A stretch of 64,000 nt of DNA from NCBI GenBank assembly GCA_030824555.1, contig JAVBXK010000036.1:33424-97423 (forward strand), read 5' to 3'. A model generated the notes under the pieces. That model had not been told where the DNA came from. It saw only the letters and a program-made list of their open reading frames with translations, and did no database searches. Both the position numbers and the translations under genes were made by a program. Of this stretch, positions 53,231-61,307 are shown one piece after another. Position 1 is the stretch's first letter. Every line of letters starts with the position of its first letter. This DNA comes from a bacterium. GTDB taxonomy: Bacteria; Pseudomonadota; Gammaproteobacteria; Burkholderiales; Burkholderiaceae_C.

Positions 53231-53581
53231 ATTGCTGTGGCATGCAACCGGATGGAGGCTTCCTGCGGCATTGCAGCGGTGCCACCTACAGCCCTGCGAT
53301 GGAAGTGAAAGAGGGGCCGAGTTTGGAGCTGGCAACTTCGGCTTGCGACTAGCTGCGGTCTTTGGATATCCGGAAATGTAGTCGCTCAACGACCAAGTTC
53401 AGCGGCCGTGCAGAAGTGATGGAGAACAACCAGAAGCGGTGTTTCGGCGATCCGTTGGAACGGATTGTTGGACGAAACCGCTATGGGGAAAGGCAACCCG
53501 GCTGGTGAACTACGCAAGGTAGCGGCACATGCCGCGATTGTGGGGCTCCTCTTACTCGGGTGCCGTGCCTGTAACGCTTTG
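53231..53581. other. Gene-free accessory stretch
   Basis: These 350 bases contain only short open frames without recognisable products. The sequence is less G+C-rich than its surroundings and has the look of degraded coding or mobile DNA. It separates the acyl-CoA synthetase leader from the repeat-containing membrane protein. Confidence 0.45.
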
Positions 53582-55279
53582 TCATTCATCGCGGCGTTTG
53601 GTCAGGCCAGAGAGCACGGCCACCAGCAGCAAACTGGCCACCCACCCAAACAGGATTTCGAACCAGACGAACAGACGCACGACGTGCTTGGACGTCCAGT
53701 GACCCAGAAGCTCCTCGTACCAGACGGCCTTGGGTGTGGGGATCAGGGGTGCCCAGTCCTGTTCCTGCTGCAAATTCACAACTGGCAGAAGGACATCCAG
53801 TGAATACATCAGGGGACTGAAGCCCGTGTATTCCTCGGGCAGCTCAGGGCACAGGTACCAGTTGCTTGTGCATGAGTCGTACTTCTGGAAAGCCAGCGGG
53901 TTGCTCGGCCCCATTGCTCCCTGTAGGGCAGCCGTCCAATAAACCGCCGAGCAAACCAGCCACACACCCACCATCCAAGCGCCCAGGCGCATGGGGCGGT
54001 AGCCATATCCCATCAATTGCCCGAATGCGGCATGCATGCCTCTGGCGGTGGCGCGGTAGGCGAATCGTTTCCAGGCGGGCCATTCCTGGGGTGTTTGCCC
54101 AATCAAGTCGGCGGTGCGCAAGTGATCTTCCAGCGCAATGGCCACTTGCCGAGCGTCTTCGGCATGTCCCATGCTGAGCAGCAAGTTGTGCAGTTGCTTC
54201 CAAGGTTGAGGGCGGAAGCTGGAGGCGGTGCGATGACCTTGCGGCTGTTTATTCAACCATTGCAACCGCGTGGTGGCATCGGTTGGTGCACCACCGCTGA
54301 TGTGACCGTAGACAAACCCGTCCAACACCACGTTGTCACCCCAGGCTGCGGCATCGTCAATCAATCGGCCCACGCGGGCCGATGCCAGACTGACACGGCG
54401 TGCGGATGTTCTCAGGTTCTTGAACACAAAACGGCCATTCACTGATAAGCCATCAGCTGAAAGAGTGTGATCTTTGTTGCTGCTGAACGTTGCGTCGTTG
54501 CATTCCAAGTTGCCGCTGATCTTCATTCCATTCAGTCGGACTGTGCCGATGGACGTGAACCCTTTATTCAGAAGTACGTTGCCCTGAATAACGGCCCGAC
54601 TTGTCGACAGCGCATCACCCTCTTTCCCGTCCAGTTTCGCGCCACCGCATTCCAGATTGCCGCCAATCTGTGCCCCCAGCAGGCGAACCTGGCCGGTGGC
54701 GGTGAACTCGTTGTTCAGAAACACGTCGCCTTTAATAACAGCCCTGTCAGCGGACAGCGCATCACCGTCTTTCCCGTCCAGTTTCGCGCCACCGCAGCTC
54801 AAACTTCCGCCAATCTGTGCCCCCAGCAGGCGGATCTCCTCGGTAGACCGGAACCCATCCCGCAGAAAGACGCTGTCGCGGCACGTCAATCGATCAGCCT
54901 TCAGCCCCGGGACTTGGCTGCCCACCAGGCTGAAAGCTCCGATCACCTCGGCACGGTTCAGCACCGGGTGGGAATCAAAGTGGGAATGACAGATGGCCAG
55001 GCTGGTGGGCACGGTGGCATTGGTCAGGTCGAGCGTGCCTTTCACCCACGCCCCACTCAGTTGAATGCCGCGCTCGTGGATGGGGGCTTTGTCGCTCCCG
55101 CCCAATGCCAGGAAGCGGAGGAAGTTGGCGCGCACCGTGTTTGCATGCGACTCGGCGGAAGGGCGGCTGTCCCCCAGGTTGGCGGACAGGCCGGATTTGC
55201 AGGCTTCAAGCAGCTGGGCCTCAGCGGGTGTCAGTGGTTTGAATTCGGCCAAGGTGCGGCCCGTGGGATGTTGTTTCAT
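53582..55279 (-). CDS. Membrane protein with tandem beta-solenoid-like repeats
   Basis: A 565-residue protein. Residues about 60-330 contain repeats with 'LLGAQIGGSLSCGGAKLDGK' and 'LLGAQIGGNLECGGAKLDGK' type cores, similar to bactofilin or pentapeptide-like solenoids; two units are nearly identical at DNA level with a 147-base (49-residue) period (54607 and 54754). The C-terminal part has hydrophobic helices ('LGAWMVGVWLVCSAVYWTAA', 'VVRLFVWFEILFGWVASLLL') around a loop with Cys. Related sequences are often labelled membrane-associated oxidoreductase, but I see no cofactor motif. Function unknown. It lies in a patch with an IS remnant. Confidence 0.65.
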   Translation of the reverse strand: MKQHPTGRTLAEFKPLTPAEAQLLEACKSGLSANLGDSRPSAESHANTVRANFLRFLALGGSDKAPIHERGIQLSGAWVKGTLDLTNATVPTSLAICHSHFDSHPVLNRAEVIGAFSLVGSQVPGLKADRLTCRDSVFLRDGFRSTEEIRLLGAQIGGSLSCGGAKLDGKDGDALSADRAVIKGDVFLNNEFTATGQVRLLGAQIGGNLECGGAKLDGKEGDALSTSRAVIQGNVLLNKGFTSIGTVRLNGMKISGNLECNDATFSSNKDHTLSADGLSVNGRFVFKNLRTSARRVSLASARVGRLIDDAAAWGDNVVLDGFVYGHISGGAPTDATTRLQWLNKQPQGHRTASSFRPQPWKQLHNLLLSMGHAEDARQVAIALEDHLRTADLIGQTPQEWPAWKRFAYRATARGMHAAFGQLMGYGYRPMRLGAWMVGVWLVCSAVYWTAALQGAMGPSNPLAFQKYDSCTSNWYLCPELPEEYTGFSPLMYSLDVLLPVVNLQQEQDWAPLIPTPKAVWYEELLGHWTSKHVVRLFVWFEILFGWVASLLLVAVLSGLTKRRDE

Positions 55280-55481
55280 GCATGCCTCCGCTTCAAGCTT
55301 GTTTGTCTGGTGAGTGTGGTGACGATAGATCAGGCAGGTTCTGCCACCCGTGCAAACGGCAATGCTCCCGCTCGTGGCAGTCGTGCCCGCCGTAGATCAG
55401 CAGGGGTTTGGGGGCAATAGTATTGCCGGTGATTTTTCCCACGGCTTGAGTCCGTCAGTCCAGTCTGTGGGAAAGGAGCTG
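55280..55481. other. Short gene-free stretch
   Basis: About 200 bases between the solenoid protein start and the IS3 remnant. There is no recognised gene. It provides the upstream region of the solenoid protein. Confidence 0.4.
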
Positions 55482-55691
55482 CGGCAATCCCCCCGAAAAG
55501 CATCGAATTGAGAAGTAGATTCAAGCGGCCATGGCCAACCGCTGTTTTGGGGTAATGCCGCACAAGGCCATGTTTGGGCGCTCGTTGTTGTACATCCACA
55601 TCCAGTTCGTGGCGTATAGCCGAACCTCTTCAAGGTCGCTCCAATGGTATTGCGACAGCCGTTCGTAGCGCACCGTGCGGTTGAACCGCTC
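55482..55691 (-). mobile_element. IS3-family element, 3' terminal remnant
   Basis: On the minus strand the frame reads ERFNRTVRYERLSQYHW, 'WMWMYNNERPNM' and 'GITPKQRLAMAA' and stops at 55521. This is the C-terminal end of the IS3-type OrfB transposase, including the last acidic residue region. Beyond the stop, the sequence ends in 'TTCGGGGGGATTGCCG' near 55482, which looks like an IS3-family terminal inverted repeat. The rest of the element, about a kilobase, is missing. Confidence 0.75.
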
Positions 55692-55808
55692 TGAGCAAAG
55701 CACTTTGTTCCCGACCTCGCACATGTAGACCGTCCGCGACGTAGGCGGCAGGCTCTGGGCTGCCACGGATGACGCGGCGATGGTGAGGGCGGCAATGACA
55801 AACTTCAT
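55521..55808 (-). pseudogene. Secreted DUF4124-like protein truncated by IS3 fragment
   Basis: The N-terminal half, from the ATG at 55808, reads MKFVIAALTIAASSVAAQSL then 'PPTSRTVYMCEVGNKVLCS', a signal peptide followed by the 'VYKCE..G.V.YSD'-type start of DUF4124 proteins. After codon 39 the frame switches into the IS3 transposase tail, making an in-frame chimera of about 95 residues. The ancestral C-terminus is lost, so the original gene is broken. An ATG at 55823 is an alternative start. The start overlaps the stop of a small upstream ORF as ATGA. Confidence 0.65.
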
Positions 55809-55933
55809 AGGTGGAGTGGGCACAGCAGTGGGCTTGTGCGGGCTGACGTTCTAGACACGCAGCCGGTGCCCGCTCGATTGAGGCGTTCTGCCTCGGCGCG
55901 CCGCAATGCCTGGCGCGTCATTTGTTGGTTCAT
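55805..55933 (-). CDS. Small ORF (42 aa) upstream of the broken secreted protein
   Basis: The ATG at 55933 follows a strong GGGAGG site. The 42-codon product starts MNQQMTRQALRRAEAERLNR, helical and basic, and its stop overlaps the next start codon as ATGA. It is either a real small protein cotranslated with the secreted protein or the degraded end of an older gene. Confidence 0.4.
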   Translation of the reverse strand: MNQQMTRQALRRAEAERLNRAGTGCVSRTSARTSPLLCPLHL

Positions 55934-56226
55934 CAAATCCTCCCTTTCTTTGATGCCATCTCATGTCGCCGCTCTACGGCGGCTGCTCCAAAAGCTGGCT
56001 TTTGATCGTGCGCTGGGGCGCAGCTGCCCAGTGTATGCCGCAGGACCAGCGCCAGCAGATTCGCTATCAACAGCGCAGGCATCTTCAATGCCGATAGATG
56101 TATTGCCACGCGAGGTGCTGATAGACAGGCCCCACTCGCGTGCCGCCTTCAAGCTTAGCCCGCACACTTCACGGCGCTGGCATCGATCTTGACTGCCATT
56201 TGTTGGCCCCGGCGTTTACAGAAAAA
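55934..56226. other. Intergenic region of the second accessory patch
   Basis: About 290 bases without a supported gene. The minus strand has a fragment reading MAVKIDASAVKCAG that stops at once, then further open sequence in the same frame, suggesting a decayed gene of unknown kind. Confidence 0.35.
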
Positions 56227-56259
56227 TATCTGAGACAGATAATTATCGGCAACAGATAA
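56227..56259. promoter_or_regulatory. Paired inverted repeats upstream of AAA ATPase (possible operator)
   Basis: TATCTG-AGA-CAGATA (56227-56241) is a perfect dyad. Two bases later TTATC-N7-GATAA (56243-56259) forms a second dyad. They lie 15-47 bases before the ATG at 56274 in an AT-rich promoter-like region. The binding factor is not known. Confidence 0.4.
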
Positions 56260-56273
56260 AAGAAGATAGTCCC

Positions 56274-57455
56274 ATGCCAGCAAACCCTTTCTACCACCGT
56301 GACCAGTACGCCGCAGACTTGGCGCAGCAACTGCTGAAGCCCACTGCGTTACAAGTGCAAGTGCGCTCCGGCGTGTTTCTGTCGGGCATCCGGCGCATCG
56401 GCAAAACGACCTTCCTGCGGCAAGACCTGATGCCGGCCCTGGAGGCCAAGGGGGCGCTGGTGATCTATGTGGACCTGTGGGCTGACCGCAGCAAGAGCCC
56501 GGCATCGCTTGTGCACGAGGCCGTGCGGACCACCCTGTCAGAACTGGCAGCACCCGGCACCAAGCTGCTGGATCGGTTCAAAGGCTTGAATGTGGGTGCG
56601 GCGGGTGTCACCTTCGGGTTCCAGGTGGATGCCGTGGGTAAACCGGGCGGTGCCACGCTGGGCGATGTGTTCACCGAGTTGGTTGACAAGGTCAAGAGCG
56701 ATGTGGTGCTCATCGTCGATGAAGTGCAACAGGCACTCGGCACCGAGGAGGGCAACAACCTGCTGTTTGCCCTGAAAGCTGCACGCGATGCCGTCAACAC
56801 CCGCCCGAACACGCCGGGCCACCTGCTGTTTCTGGGCACGGGCTCACACAAGTCATTGGTGGCTGACATGGCCACACGCCGCTCGCAACCGTTTGCGGGG
56901 GCTGTCTCGACGGGGTATGAGCCCTTGGACGCTGACTTTGTGCGCTGGAAGCACGAACAACTGCAGCAGCTCGATGGCATCAAGCTGCCATCTCAACCAG
57001 TGATGTACCAGGGTTTTTTGGCCGTGGGCCAACGCCCCGAGGAACTGCAAAACGCGCTGGTGCTGCTTCAGTCGCGCCCGGAGCCGCCGGACATGGCCTT
57101 CCCCATCATCTGCACGACGCTGGCCGCTGCCGCGTCAGAGGTGGACATCGCAACCCTTGAATCCCTGGGTGCGTTGGCATGCGCCATTTTTGATCGCATC
57201 GTGCAAGGCAACGAGTCGGGCGAGTCAGGGTTGTTTTCGGCGGATGCCATCAACAGCTATTCAGAACAAATTGGCATGGCGGTGGACACGCCGCAGGTGC
57301 AGAACATGGCCGCCCGGATGATCGCGGCCAACCTCATCCATCGGCAGTCACACGGTGTGTATGCAGTGGCTGACCCGTTCGTGCGGCAAGTGTGGCGGCA
57401 GCGCAAGACCATGCAGTTGCCGGGTCAATCGTCAGGGGCAGGCGACATGGCCTGA
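56274..57455 (+). CDS. AAA/STAND-like ATP-binding protein
   Basis: A 393-residue soluble ATPase. Walker A is the variant 'LSGIRRIGKTTFLRQDLMPA', Walker B 'SDVVLIVDEVQQAL', and a sensor-like 'HLLFLGTGSHKSLVADM' follows; the C-terminal third is helical and winged-helix-like ('MAARMIAANLIHRQSHGVYA'). The 'GxRRxGKT' signature is shared by archaeal-type AAA ATPases often found in accessory regions. No partner gene is adjacent. With the IS remnant and odd composition around it, recent acquisition is plausible. Function unknown. Confidence 0.7.
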   Translation: MPANPFYHRDQYAADLAQQLLKPTALQVQVRSGVFLSGIRRIGKTTFLRQDLMPALEAKGALVIYVDLWADRSKSPASLVHEAVRTTLSELAAPGTKLLDRFKGLNVGAAGVTFGFQVDAVGKPGGATLGDVFTELVDKVKSDVVLIVDEVQQALGTEEGNNLLFALKAARDAVNTRPNTPGHLLFLGTGSHKSLVADMATRRSQPFAGAVSTGYEPLDADFVRWKHEQLQQLDGIKLPSQPVMYQGFLAVGQRPEELQNALVLLQSRPEPPDMAFPIICTTLAAAASEVDIATLESLGALACAIFDRIVQGNESGESGLFSADAINSYSEQIGMAVDTPQVQNMAARMIAANLIHRQSHGVYAVADPFVRQVWRQRKTMQLPGQSSGAGDMA

Positions 57456-57554
57456 TCAGAGCGGTTGCGAGGCCACCTGCCCATCGTTACCAACGGCCAG
57501 CACCATGCATGGGCCTGCCTTGTAGGCGACCAGGCATGTGCAGGGATGGTGGGC

Positions 57555-58523
57555 TCAGTCGAGCGCCAGTTTTTGCTTGACCACGACTTGCTTGTACACC
57601 TCGAACTCGGCCTTGATTTGCGCCGCGAACTGCTCGGGCGTGTGGGCTTCCACCAGCGAACCCGTGTCTTCGATGCGCTTGCGCACGGCAGGGTCTTCCA
57701 ACGCCTTTCTCACGGCGGCGTTGACCTTGTCCACCACCTCTTTGGGCAAGCCTTTGGGGCCAACGATGCCGTAGTAGGCCATGCGGTTGACGGGCTCCAG
57801 CCCCACGTCCTTGAACGTGGGCACACCCGGCAATTGCGGCAGCTGCTGTGGCGCAGCGATGACGATGGGCACCAGCTTGCCTGCTTTGATGAACGGCAGC
57901 GCAGACGGCAGGTTGTCAAAAATGATGGGCACCTGGCCTGCCACCACGTCGTTCAGCGCCGGACCGCTGCCACGGTAAGGAATGTGGGTGATGAACGCCC
58001 CGGTCAGGCCTTTCCACAGCTCGGTTTGCAGGTGGGCAATGCCGCCTGTTCCCGACGAGGCATAGGAATATTTGCCTGGGTTTTTCTTGATCTCGGCCAG
58101 CAGGCTCTTGTAGTCCTTGGCCGGGAACGATGGGTGCACCGCGATCACGTTGGGCGTGGATGCGATGTTGATGATGGGTGTGAAATCGGTCACCGGGTGG
58201 TACGGCAACTTGGGGTTGATGGCCGGGTTGGCCGCCGTGGTGGACACGGTGGCCATGCCCAGCGAGTAGCCGTCGGCCGTGGCGCGGGCTGTTTCTGCCG
58301 CCCCCACCGCACCGCCGCCACCGCCTTTGTTTTCAACGATCACGGCCTGACCCAGAGCCTTGCCCAGTGGGTCGGCCATGGTGCGGGCAATGATGTCGGT
58401 GGTGCCGCCTGCCGCAAAGGGCACTTGCAGTTTGATGATCTTGCTGGGGTAGACCTGGGCCGAGGCCAGCACGGGCACGATGGCGAGTGCGGTGGCGGCA
58501 AGCAAAGCGTGTCTGCGGTACAT
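57555..58523 (-). CDS. Bug-family tripartite tricarboxylate transporter receptor
   Basis: A 322-residue periplasmic binding protein starting at the ATG at 58523, with a signal peptide ending 'LASAQV'. Family motifs are 'YPSKIIKLQVPFAAGGTTD', 'LGQAVIVENKGGGGG', 'YASSGTGGIAHLQTELW', 'HIPYRGSGPALNDVVAGQV' and the C-terminal 'QIKAEFEVYKQVV'. It follows the CoA transferase and gcdH genes, so its ligand may be glutarate or a related acid, which is inferred. Its ribosome-binding site (AGGAGG) lies in the 3' arm of the repeated hairpin module upstream. Confidence 0.88.
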   Translation of the reverse strand: MYRRHALLAATALAIVPVLASAQVYPSKIIKLQVPFAAGGTTDIIARTMADPLGKALGQAVIVENKGGGGGAVGAAETARATADGYSLGMATVSTTAANPAINPKLPYHPVTDFTPIINIASTPNVIAVHPSFPAKDYKSLLAEIKKNPGKYSYASSGTGGIAHLQTELWKGLTGAFITHIPYRGSGPALNDVVAGQVPIIFDNLPSALPFIKAGKLVPIVIAAPQQLPQLPGVPTFKDVGLEPVNRMAYYGIVGPKGLPKEVVDKVNAAVRKALEDPAVRKRIEDTGSLVEAHTPEQFAAQIKAEFEVYKQVVVKQKLALD

Positions 58524-58525
58524 GC

Positions 58526-58606
58526 TCAAGCCTCCTGCCGAGCCGCCTCAAGGGAGGCTTGCGCCCCCTTGGGGGGCAGTGAACGAATGTGAACGTGGGG
58601 GTACAT
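58526..58606 (-). CDS. Small upstream ORF (26 aa), second copy of the hairpin module
   Basis: Read on the minus strand, an ATG at 58606 with a strong AAGGAGAT site opens a 26-codon ORF (MYPHVHIRSLPPKGAQASLE then AARQEA) that stops two bases before the Bug receptor start. It shares sequence and layout with the element at 24791-24868. GCCTCC (58558-58553) can pair with GGAGGC (58535-58530), burying the receptor's ribosome-binding site. A role in translational coupling is inferred. Confidence 0.5.
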   Translation of the reverse strand: MYPHVHIRSLPPKGAQASLEAARQEA

Positions 58607-58641
58607 GCTTATCTCCTTCGTTTGAGTTTTGAAATCAGTGA

Positions 58642-59832
58642 TCAGCGGGTGGGTGCCCGCCAGGCGGGTTGGCCACGGTTGTTGTCCAGCGTGGGTGGTG
58701 GCACATCGGCCACGGGCCGCTGGCCGTCGAACAGCATGGGGTTGGCCACGGTGGGTGGAGCATCGGCCCCGTTGCCCGGCACGCGCATGCCACGCGCCGC
58801 CACATGCGGGTGGGCCAGCACCTGCGCCACGTCCAGAATGGGTGAGCACGGCACGGCGGCGTGCTCCAGCAGTTCCACCCATTCGGCGGTGGTGCGCGTC
58901 AGCGTCCAGCTCGTCAGCAACGGTACCAGCGTCGCCCGGTTGGCCACACGCGCTGGATTTGTCTCAAAAAGTGGATCCGCTGCAATACTGGCGTTGTTTG
59001 CAGCTACACAAAAACGAGCAAATTGCCCATCATTTCCAATGGCCAGCACCATGTGCCCGTCTGCCGTGGGGAACACCTGGTAAGGCACGATGTTGGGGTG
59101 TGCATTTCCCATGCGCTTGGGCGTTTTGTCGCCGATGAGCTGGTTGCTGGCCTGGTTGGCCAGCATGGCCACTTGCACGTCGAACAGCGAGGCATCGATC
59201 CACCGGCCCACACCCGTGCGCCCGCGCTCGTGCAGCGCAGCCAGGATGGCGGTGGTGGCGTACACGCCGGTCATCAGGTCCACCACGGCCACGCCCACTT
59301 TCTGCGGTTCGCCATCGGGCTCGCCGGTGATGCTCATCAGCCCGCCTTCGGCCTGTATGGCAAAGTCGTACCCCGCCTTGTGCGACAGCGGGCCGGTTTG
59401 GCCGTAGCCGGTGATGGAGCAATAAATCAAGCCCGGGTTGAGGGCGCGCAGGCTGGCCGCGTCCAGCCCGTACTTGGCCAGTTGGCCCACCTTGTAGTTT
59501 TCCAGCAGCACGTCGGCCTGGGTTGCCAATTCGCGCACCTGGGCCGCGCCTTCGGGCGTGGCCAGGTCAATGGCGAGCGAGCGCTTGCCCCGGTTGGCAC
59601 ACATGAAGTAGGCGGCCACCTTGTCAGCGCCCTCGCCCCACCAGGGTGGGCCCCAGGTGCGGGTGTCGTCCCCCGCGCCTGGGCGCTCAACCTTGAGCAC
59701 GTCTGCCCCGTAGTCGGCCAGCATTTGCCCGGCCCAGGGGCCGGCCAGCACGCGAGACAGGTCGAGCACCTTGATGCCTTCAAGCGGGCGGGGTGGCGCG
59801 GCGGGCGTGGTGGGCATGTGAGGGTCTTTCAT
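58642..59832 (-). CDS. CaiB/BaiF-family CoA transferase
   Basis: A 396-residue class III CoA transferase: 'LEGIKVLDLSRVLAGPWAGQ', 'LADYGADVLKVERPGAGDDT', the segment 'LLENYKVGQLAKYGLD' and 'YCSITGYGQTGPLSHKAGYD' with the catalytic Asp, then 'GEPQKVGVAVVDLMTGVYA'. It lies 150 bases after gcdH and probably activates glutarate by CoA transfer from succinyl-CoA (compare human SUGCT), supplying GcdH. A start at 59817 (MPTTP) is equally possible. Confidence 0.9.
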   Translation of the reverse strand: MKDPHMPTTPAAPPRPLEGIKVLDLSRVLAGPWAGQMLADYGADVLKVERPGAGDDTRTWGPPWWGEGADKVAAYFMCANRGKRSLAIDLATPEGAAQVRELATQADVLLENYKVGQLAKYGLDAASLRALNPGLIYCSITGYGQTGPLSHKAGYDFAIQAEGGLMSITGEPDGEPQKVGVAVVDLMTGVYATTAILAALHERGRTGVGRWIDASLFDVQVAMLANQASNQLIGDKTPKRMGNAHPNIVPYQVFPTADGHMVLAIGNDGQFARFCVAANNASIAADPLFETNPARVANRATLVPLLTSWTLTRTTAEWVELLEHAAVPCSPILDVAQVLAHPHVAARGMRVPGNGADAPPTVANPMLFDGQRPVADVPPPTLDNNRGQPAWRAPTR

Positions 59833-59932
59833 GTCAGTGTGGCTGGGCAGCCAGGCGCATGCGCCGGCTTGCCCGCTTGGGGCTCAGCCAGTGCGGTGTT
59901 CGGCACCTGATGGCACCGACCGCACCGGGGTA

Positions 59933-59954
59933 CCGCACCATACAGGCGGTGCGG
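59933..59954. other. Strong stem-loop between gcdH and the CoA transferase gene
   Basis: CCGCACC (59933-59939) and GGTGCGG (59948-59954) pair with an eight-base loop. The surrounding bases repeat the GCGGTGCG unit several times. There is no T-run, so it is not a standard terminator; it could process or attenuate the transcript. Confidence 0.35.
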
Positions 59955-59982
59955 CGCGGTGCGGTGCGTGGGGCCGAGTCGA

Positions 59983-61182
59983 TCAGGAGAACGCCTGAAT
60001 GCCGGTCTGCGCCCGCCCGAGGATGAGCGCGTGCACGTCGTGCGTGCCTTCGTAAGTGTTGACCACCTCCAGGTTGACCAGGTGGCGGGCCACACCGAAC
60101 TCGTCGCTGATGCCGTTGCCGCCCATCATGTCGCGCGCCAGGCGGGCAATGTCCAGGCTCTTGCCGCAGCTGTTGCGCTTCATGATGCTGGTGATTTCGA
60201 CTGCGGCGGTGCCTTCGTCTTTCATGCGGCCCAGGCGCAGGCAGCCTTGCAGGCCCAGCGTGATTTCGGTTTGCATGTCGGCCAGCTTCTTTTGAATGAG
60301 CTGGTTGGCAGCCAGTGGGCGGCCGAACTGGATGCGGTCCAGCGTGTACTGACGGGCGCGGTGCCAGCAGTCTTCTGCGGCACCCAACGCGCCCCAGGCG
60401 ATGCCGTAGCGCGCGCTGTTGAGGCAGGTGAACGGGCCTTTGAGGCCACGCACATCGGGGAAGGCGTTTTCTTCGGGGCAAAACACTTCGTCCATCACGA
60501 TTTCGCCGGTGATGGAAGCACGCAGGCCCACTTTGCCGTGGATGGCGGGGGCGCTCAGGCCTTTCCAGCCTTTTTCCAACACAAAGCCGCGGATGGGGCC
60601 GACGGTGCCGTCTTCGGTCACTTCCTTGGCCCAGACGACGAACACGTCTGCAATGGGGGAGTTGGTGATCCACATCTTGGCGCCGGACAGCGAGTAACCA
60701 CCGGCCACCTTTTTGGCGCGGGTGATCATGCTGCCAGGGTCGGAGCCGTGGTTGGGTTCGGTCAGGCCGAAGCAGCCAATCCACTCGCCGGTGGCGAGTT
60801 TGGGCAGGTATTTCTGCTTGGTGGCTTCGTTGCCGAATTCGTTGATGGGCACCATCACCAGCGAAGACTGCACGCTCATCATGGAGCGGTAGCCGGAATC
60901 CACGCGTTCCACTTCGCGGGCGATCAAGCCGTAGGCGACGTAGTTGAGGCCCGCGCCGCCGTACTGCTCGGGGATGGTGGGGCCCAGCAGGCCCAACTCG
61001 CCCATCTCGCGGAAGATGGTGGGGTCGGTGGTTTCGTGGCGGAAGGCCTGTTGCACGCGGGGCAACAGTTTGTCCTGGCAGTAGGCACGAGCGGCGTCGC
61101 GTATGGCGCGTTCGTCGTCGGTCAGCTGCTGGTCCAGCAGCAGCGGGTCGTCCCAGTGGAAGCGGGCGTTGTGGGTCGTCAT
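59983..61182 (-). CDS. gcdH: Glutaryl-CoA dehydrogenase
   Basis: A 399-residue acyl-CoA dehydrogenase; the ATG at 61182 has AGGAG seven bases upstream. GCDH features are '[20 protein letters not shown]', '[17 protein letters not shown]', '[17 protein letters not shown]', '[20 protein letters not shown]' and '[20 protein letters not shown]', with the catalytic Glu in '[20 protein letters not shown]'. It oxidatively decarboxylates glutaryl-CoA to crotonyl-CoA using FAD and passes electrons to ETF, in lysine, tryptophan and benzoyl-CoA degradation. A divergent LysR gene lies 125 bases upstream. Confidence 0.95.
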   Translation of the reverse strand: MTTHNARFHWDDPLLLDQQLTDDERAIRDAARAYCQDKLLPRVQQAFRHETTDPTIFREMGELGLLGPTIPEQYGGAGLNYVAYGLIAREVERVDSGYRSMMSVQSSLVMVPINEFGNEATKQKYLPKLATGEWIGCFGLTEPNHGSDPGSMITRAKKVAGGYSLSGAKMWITNSPIADVFVVWAKEVTEDGTVGPIRGFVLEKGWKGLSAPAIHGKVGLRASITGEIVMDEVFCPEENAFPDVRGLKGPFTCLNSARYGIAWGALGAAEDCWHRARQYTLDRIQFGRPLAANQLIQKKLADMQTEITLGLQGCLRLGRMKDEGTAAVEITSIMKRNSCGKSLDIARLARDMMGGNGISDEFGVARHLVNLEVVNTYEGTHDVHALILGRAQTGIQAFS

Positions 61183-61266
61183 GAGGGGTCTCCTGGCTGA
61201 ATAAAACGGATGTGATGATCGTATTGCGCATATGTGAAGCTGTACAACCGATTTTTTCTCAACCAG

Positions 61267-61285
61267 ATATGATTCAAACTCATAT
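61267..61285. promoter_or_regulatory. LysR-type operator candidate between gcdH and its regulator
   Basis: ATATGA-N7-TCATAT (61267-61285) is a perfect dyad with the T-N11-A form of LysR binding sites. It lies 22 bases before the regulator start and 85 from the gcdH start. Confidence 0.55.
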
Positions 61286-61307
61286 TTGAAGTCATCACGG
61301 GTCACCT

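Noticed and set aside
59933..59982. Rho-independent terminator after gcdH
   Set aside because: The stem is strong but no T-run follows it, and the CoA transferase gene downstream is likely to share the transcript.
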